The translations under genes and the position numbers were made by a program. Shown here piece by piece: positions 4,963-7,359 of a DNA stretch of 7,359 bases. Where the stretch lies: assembly GCA_051439365.1 (NCBI GenBank), contig JBFRWC010000088.1, forward strand, positions 1 to 7,359, written 5' to 3'. Source of the stretch: JAAHGY01 sp051439365. GTDB taxonomy: Bacteria > Cyanobacteriota > Cyanobacteriia > CAKZMO01. The stretch's first letter is position 1. Every line of letters starts with the position of its first letter. The notes under the pieces were generated by a model, which was not told where the DNA came from, searched no databases, and saw only the letters and a list, made by a program, of their open reading frames with translations.

Positions 4963-5619
4963 TTAACCCAACCCTCCCCCACGATTCAAGGGCCAGAAGC
5001 GAAAGATGGCCCGACCAATCATGTTTTCTTCTGGTAAGAATCCCCACACGTGGGAATCGTTACTGTTGTTGCGATTGTCTCCCATAACAAAGTAGGCATC
5101 CGATGGCACTTGGACGGGCAGCAACGTATAATTCGGCGGTGCCGCAATGTAGGGTTCGTCGAGAGGGTGATCGTTGACGTACACGGTGCCGCCTTCGATA
5201 CGAATGCGATCGCCCGGTGTGCCAATCACTCGCTTAATAAACGCCTGATCGTCCCCAAAGCCAAAGTATTCTTGCAAAATCGCTGGGGGCCGGAACACCA
5301 CAATATCACCTGGCTGGGGATGGCTGAATCGGTAGGAGACTTTTTCGATGACGAGGCGATCGCCCACAGCCAACGTCGGCACCATCGAGTCAGAGGGGAT
5401 AAACCGGGGTTCTGCCACGAACAAGCGAATCAAGATCGATAGGAAGAGAGCGATCGCCACCGTTTGCACATTGCTCCGCTGTTCCTGCCACAGTGTTTGC
5501 CACCAACCCATTGCTGGTTTCGTCTCAGCCGAGGCCGGCACAATGCGAGGCTCAACATCGGCGGCAGTCGAGTCAGACGGAGGTGCAGAATCAGATGGGT
5601 TGGGTTGCTTTAGGGTCAT
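4963..5619 (-). CDS. lepB: Signal peptidase I (leader peptidase)
   Basis: LepB is a membrane serine protease that removes signal peptides from exported proteins; it acts on the periplasmic or lumenal face. The 218-residue product has a polar N-terminus of about 50 residues, one membrane segment (51-68), and then the S26 family boxes. The nucleophile is Ser78 in PSDSM, the general base is Lys129 in FIKRVIGTPGD, and there is a PGDIVVF box (103-109) and GDNRNNSNDSHVWGF (180-194). Length is typical for a cyanobacterial enzyme. I chose ATG 5619 although its ribosome binding site is weak (GTGG). Other in-frame starts reach to 5733, but they would place a dyad-rich control region inside the gene and add residues with no domain support. 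It is the first of three minus-strand genes, and the next encodes a protein with a signal peptide it could cleave. Cyanobacteria commonly have two LepB copies; I cannot tell which this is. Confidence 0.95.
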   Translation of the reverse strand: MTLKQPNPSDSAPPSDSTAADVEPRIVPASAETKPAMGWWQTLWQEQRSNVQTVAIALFLSILIRLFVAEPRFIPSDSMVPTLAVGDRLVIEKVSYRFSHPQPGDIVVFRPPAILQEYFGFGDDQAFIKRVIGTPGDRIRIEGGTVYVNDHPLDEPYIAAPPNYTLLPVQVPSDAYFVMGDNRNNSNDSHVWGFLPEENMIGRAIFRFWPLNRGGGLG

Positions 5620-5646
5620 AACCACAATTAAAACATTGAGAAATGA

Positions 5647-5663
5647 GCGTTCAATGGGAACGC
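5647..5663. promoter_or_regulatory. Dyad GCGTTC-N5-GAACGC upstream of lepB
   Basis: Six-base arms are perfectly complementary around AATGG. The site is 28-44 bases before the chosen lepB ATG, so it may be an operator or a hairpin in the lepB leader. Confidence 0.4.
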
Positions 5664-5685
5664 ATCGACTATGATAGTGACGGTC

Positions 5686-5696
5686 TTGTGCCACAA
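5686..5696. promoter_or_regulatory. Palindrome TTGTG-C-CACAA and possible lepB promoter
   Basis: An 11-base palindrome with a single central base. Read on the minus strand it contains TTGTGG, which stands 17 bases from CATAGT, a weak -35/-10 pair for lepB. A protein bound here would cover that -35 box. The promoter match is poor (three and four of six bases). Confidence 0.3.
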
Positions 5697-5712
5697 CCAT
5701 TGCATTGTCCAC

Positions 5713-5732
5713 TGTACGCCAAAATCCGTACA
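5713..5732. promoter_or_regulatory. Dyad TGTACG-N8-CGTACA upstream of the GH13 gene
   Basis: Six-base arms match perfectly around CCAAAATC, a 20-base operator-shaped site. It overlaps a weak plus-strand -10 candidate (TACATT, 5729-5734, 18 bases after TTGTCC at 5705-5710) and ends 31 bases before the GH13 ATG. The spacing is wrong for NtcA (GTA-N8-TAC) and for the cyanobacterial LexA box, so I do not assign a regulator. Confidence 0.45.
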
Positions 5733-5750
5733 TTCGTTACCTTCCACTGG

Positions 5751-5756
5751 AAAGGA
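5751..5756 (+). promoter_or_regulatory. Ribosome binding site fixing the GH13 start
   Basis: AAAGGA, seven bases before ATG 5764, is the best Shine-Dalgarno match in the window. It decides for this start over in-frame codons further upstream. Confidence 0.75.
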
Positions 5757-5763
5757 ACCTATC

Positions 5764-7236
5764 ATGTCCATCCAAACCCCAAACTGGGTGAAGCACGCGG
5801 TGTTCTATCAGATCTTTCCCGATCGCTTTGCTCGGACGGCTCACCATCCCAAATCCCCAGCCATGACCGTCCCTGTGGAGGATTGGACAACACCACCCAC
5901 GCCATTTGGCTACAAGGGGGGAGACCTGTGGGGCATTATCGAGCATCTGGATTACATTCAATCTTTGGGAGTAACGGCAATTTACCTCAATCCGATTTTT
6001 CAGTCGGCTTGTAACCATCGCTATCACACCCACGATTACTACACCGTTGACCCATTGTTAGGGGGGAACACGGCCTTTCATGATTTTTTGGAAGCGGCCC
6101 ATGCTCGTGGGATCAAAGTGGTGTTGGATGGGGTGTTTAACCATGCCAGCCGGGGCTTCTTCTTCTTTAACGACATCTTAGAAAATGGGGCTGATTCCCC
6201 GTGGGTTGATTGGTTCACCATTGAGGGCTGGCCCATCTCAGCCTACGATGGCGACAAACCTGCCAATTATCTTTGCTGGGCGGACAATCGAGCCTTGCCG
6301 AAGATTAATCACTACAATGCCCAAGCCAGGGAATACATCATGCAGGTGGCCGAACACTGGATTCGACTGGGAGTTGACGGGTGGCGGCTGGATGTGGCCA
6401 GTGAAATTGACGTGGAGGGCTTTTGGCAAGAGTTTCGCGATCGCGTCAAGGCCATTAACCCAGAGGCATATATCGTGGCGGAAATTTGGGAAGATTCCCG
6501 ATCCTGGCTGGATGGCACCCAGTTTGACGGCGTGACTAATTACCTGTTTACTGAATCAGCTTTGGCCTTTGGGGTGGGCGATCGCGTCCAAATTGAGTAT
6601 GTGGAACGGCCCAGCTATCAGCCCTATCCCCCGCTCGATGCCCAAGGGTATGCTCAACGGATCGAGCAATTGTTTCAACTGTACGACTGGAATATTCACC
6701 TGACCCAGCTTAATTTGTTGGATAGCCATGACACCGCCCGGATTTTCACCGTAGCCGGAGGCGACCAAGACAGTATCGATGCGGTGGACTTAGCCGTGCC
6801 CCGAATTCACCTAGCGGTGCTGTTGCTGATGACCTTTCCCGGTGCCCCTTGCATTTATTACGGTGATGAAGTTGGATTAGCAGGTGGAGGCGAAGATCCG
6901 TCCTATCGCTATTCCTTCCCTGCCGAAGCCGACTGGAACCAAGACATCCTCAAATTCTACAAAGACCTGATTCAACTGCGCCACGACCACCCCGCCCTAC
7001 GCACGGGTCTCTATGAAACGGTGTGGGCCGAGGGCTATCTCTATGGATTCACTCGACAGTTGGAAAACCAGACGATGCTGGTGCTGGTCAACGCCGGATC
7101 AACCGCCGCCGCAGGGGCACTAGCACTTGAGACAACGAATCCAACGGTTAAATATGGACTGGGACAGTGTGAAGTTGTCGAGGGGCAGGTCAAAGTGGAT
7201 GTGGCACCCTACACGGGCTTGGTGATTGAACTTTAA
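5764..7236 (+). CDS. GH13 alpha-glucan hydrolase, neopullulanase/debranching type
   Basis: The 490-residue protein is a family GH13 glycosidase acting on alpha-1,4 and probably alpha-1,6 glucosidic bonds of maltodextrins or glycogen in the cytosol; no signal peptide is seen. The conserved regions are complete: DGVFNH (122-127), GWRLDVASE (206-214, nucleophile Asp210), AEIWED (239-244, acid/base Glu240) and LLDSHDT (318-324, Asp323). LPKIN (178-182) corresponds to the MPKLN mark of subfamily GH13_20 (neopullulanase, cyclomaltodextrinase, maltogenic amylase). Those enzymes usually carry an N-terminal CBM34 domain of about 120 residues. Here the barrel starts at once (NWVKHAVFYQIFPDRF), as in the Nostoc punctiforme debranching enzyme, which also lacks that domain. 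This is therefore probably a debranching or maltodextrin-degrading enzyme. ATG 5764 has a strong AAAGGA seven bases upstream (5751-5756). The frame is open back to 5671, but those residues match nothing and cover the dyad. Exact bond preference cannot be read from sequence. Confidence 0.93.
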   Translation: MSIQTPNWVKHAVFYQIFPDRFARTAHHPKSPAMTVPVEDWTTPPTPFGYKGGDLWGIIEHLDYIQSLGVTAIYLNPIFQSACNHRYHTHDYYTVDPLLGGNTAFHDFLEAAHARGIKVVLDGVFNHASRGFFFFNDILENGADSPWVDWFTIEGWPISAYDGDKPANYLCWADNRALPKINHYNAQAREYIMQVAEHWIRLGVDGWRLDVASEIDVEGFWQEFRDRVKAINPEAYIVAEIWEDSRSWLDGTQFDGVTNYLFTESALAFGVGDRVQIEYVERPSYQPYPPLDAQGYAQRIEQLFQLYDWNIHLTQLNLLDSHDTARIFTVAGGDQDSIDAVDLAVPRIHLAVLLLMTFPGAPCIYYGDEVGLAGGGEDPSYRYSFPAEADWNQDILKFYKDLIQLRHDHPALRTGLYETVWAEGYLYGFTRQLENQTMLVLVNAGSTAAAGALALETTNPTVKYGLGQCEVVEGQVKVDVAPYTGLVIEL

Positions 7237-7308
7237 GTTAGCCCCGCTCATTCACTTCACGCCCCTATCTCCGAGTTCATCCTAAAGCCAACATTGCCCC
7301 AATATTTG

Positions 7309-7359
7309 CCCACTCCCCACTCCCCACTCCCCCACTTCCCACTCCCCACTTCCCACTTC
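7309..7359. repeat. Short tandem heptamer array, CCCCACT type
   Basis: Degenerate copies of CCCCACT (variants TCCCACT, CCCCCACT) run to the window edge: about seven units, lengths six to eight bases. Short tandemly repeated heptamers of this kind are a known feature of intergenic DNA in filamentous cyanobacteria. The 123 bases after the GH13 stop (7237-7359) hold this array and nothing else I can identify, including no clear terminator. Confidence 0.8.

Larger units (their letters stand above)
396..6585. repeat. HIP1 octamers (GCGATCGC), 17 dispersed copies
   Basis: I count copies starting at 396, 937, 1404, 1570, 2015, 2480, 2606, 3629, 3686, 3911, 3959, 4720, 5206, 5356, 5450, 6437 and 6578. 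Chance predicts about 0.1 in this length at balanced composition. HIP1 over-representation is a hallmark of many cyanobacterial chromosomes. Copies lie in most of the genes and in intergenic DNA, so no part of the window looks foreign by this measure. Confidence 0.92.

Noticed and set aside
5713..5732. NtcA site
   Set aside because: The NtcA consensus needs GTA and TAC eight bases apart; here they are twelve apart.

Overview
The window is chromosomal DNA from a cyanobacterium. Three things show this: a gene for the photosystem II reaction-centre protein D2, a gene for a small protein family (UPF0367) that I know only from cyanobacteria and relatives, and about 17 copies of the octamer GCGATCGC (HIP1), where chance predicts roughly 0.1. 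A heptamer array of the CCCCACT type at the right edge also fits. I cannot name the genus.

Layout. Positions 1-829 (minus) hold the first 276 codons of psbD, running off the left edge. Positions 830-1296 are a 467-base divergent control region with an HLR1-like direct repeat, a 15-base palindrome and a leader hairpin. Positions 1297-2275 (plus) are a two-gene unit: a 90-residue UPF0367 protein and, ten bases later, an ATPase of the energy-coupling-factor (CbiO/EcfA) type with no membrane partner in view. A 137-base convergent gap follows. Three minus-strand genes fill 2413-5619; in transcription order they are lepB (signal peptidase I), an exported pentapeptide-repeat protein and a MurJ/MviN-type lipid flippase. 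They are separated by 124 and 221 bases, so they need not be one operon. A 144-base divergent region (5620-5763) with three short dyads separates lepB from a plus-strand GH13 glycosidase (5764-7236) resembling the single-domain Nostoc debranching enzyme. The window ends in intergenic DNA with a heptamer repeat array.

How the genes relate. The content is mostly core cyanobacterial housekeeping: photosystem II, protein export and processing, cell-wall precursor flipping, and glycogen or maltodextrin breakdown. LepB probably cleaves exported precursors such as the adjacent pentapeptide-repeat protein. I saw no mobile element, CRISPR array, defence system or RNA gene, and no clear undescribed multi-gene system.

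The points most worth a second look are: (1) an HLR1-like element and a palindrome upstream of psbD; (2) an 8-bp hairpin that would bury the only Shine-Dalgarno-like sequence of murJ, beside an 18-bp tandem repeat carrying competing copies of its 5' arm; (3) a MurJ homologue lacking several arginines that are essential in E. coli MurJ; (4) unusual residues in D2 just before helix B; and (5) a dyad at the GH13 promoter.
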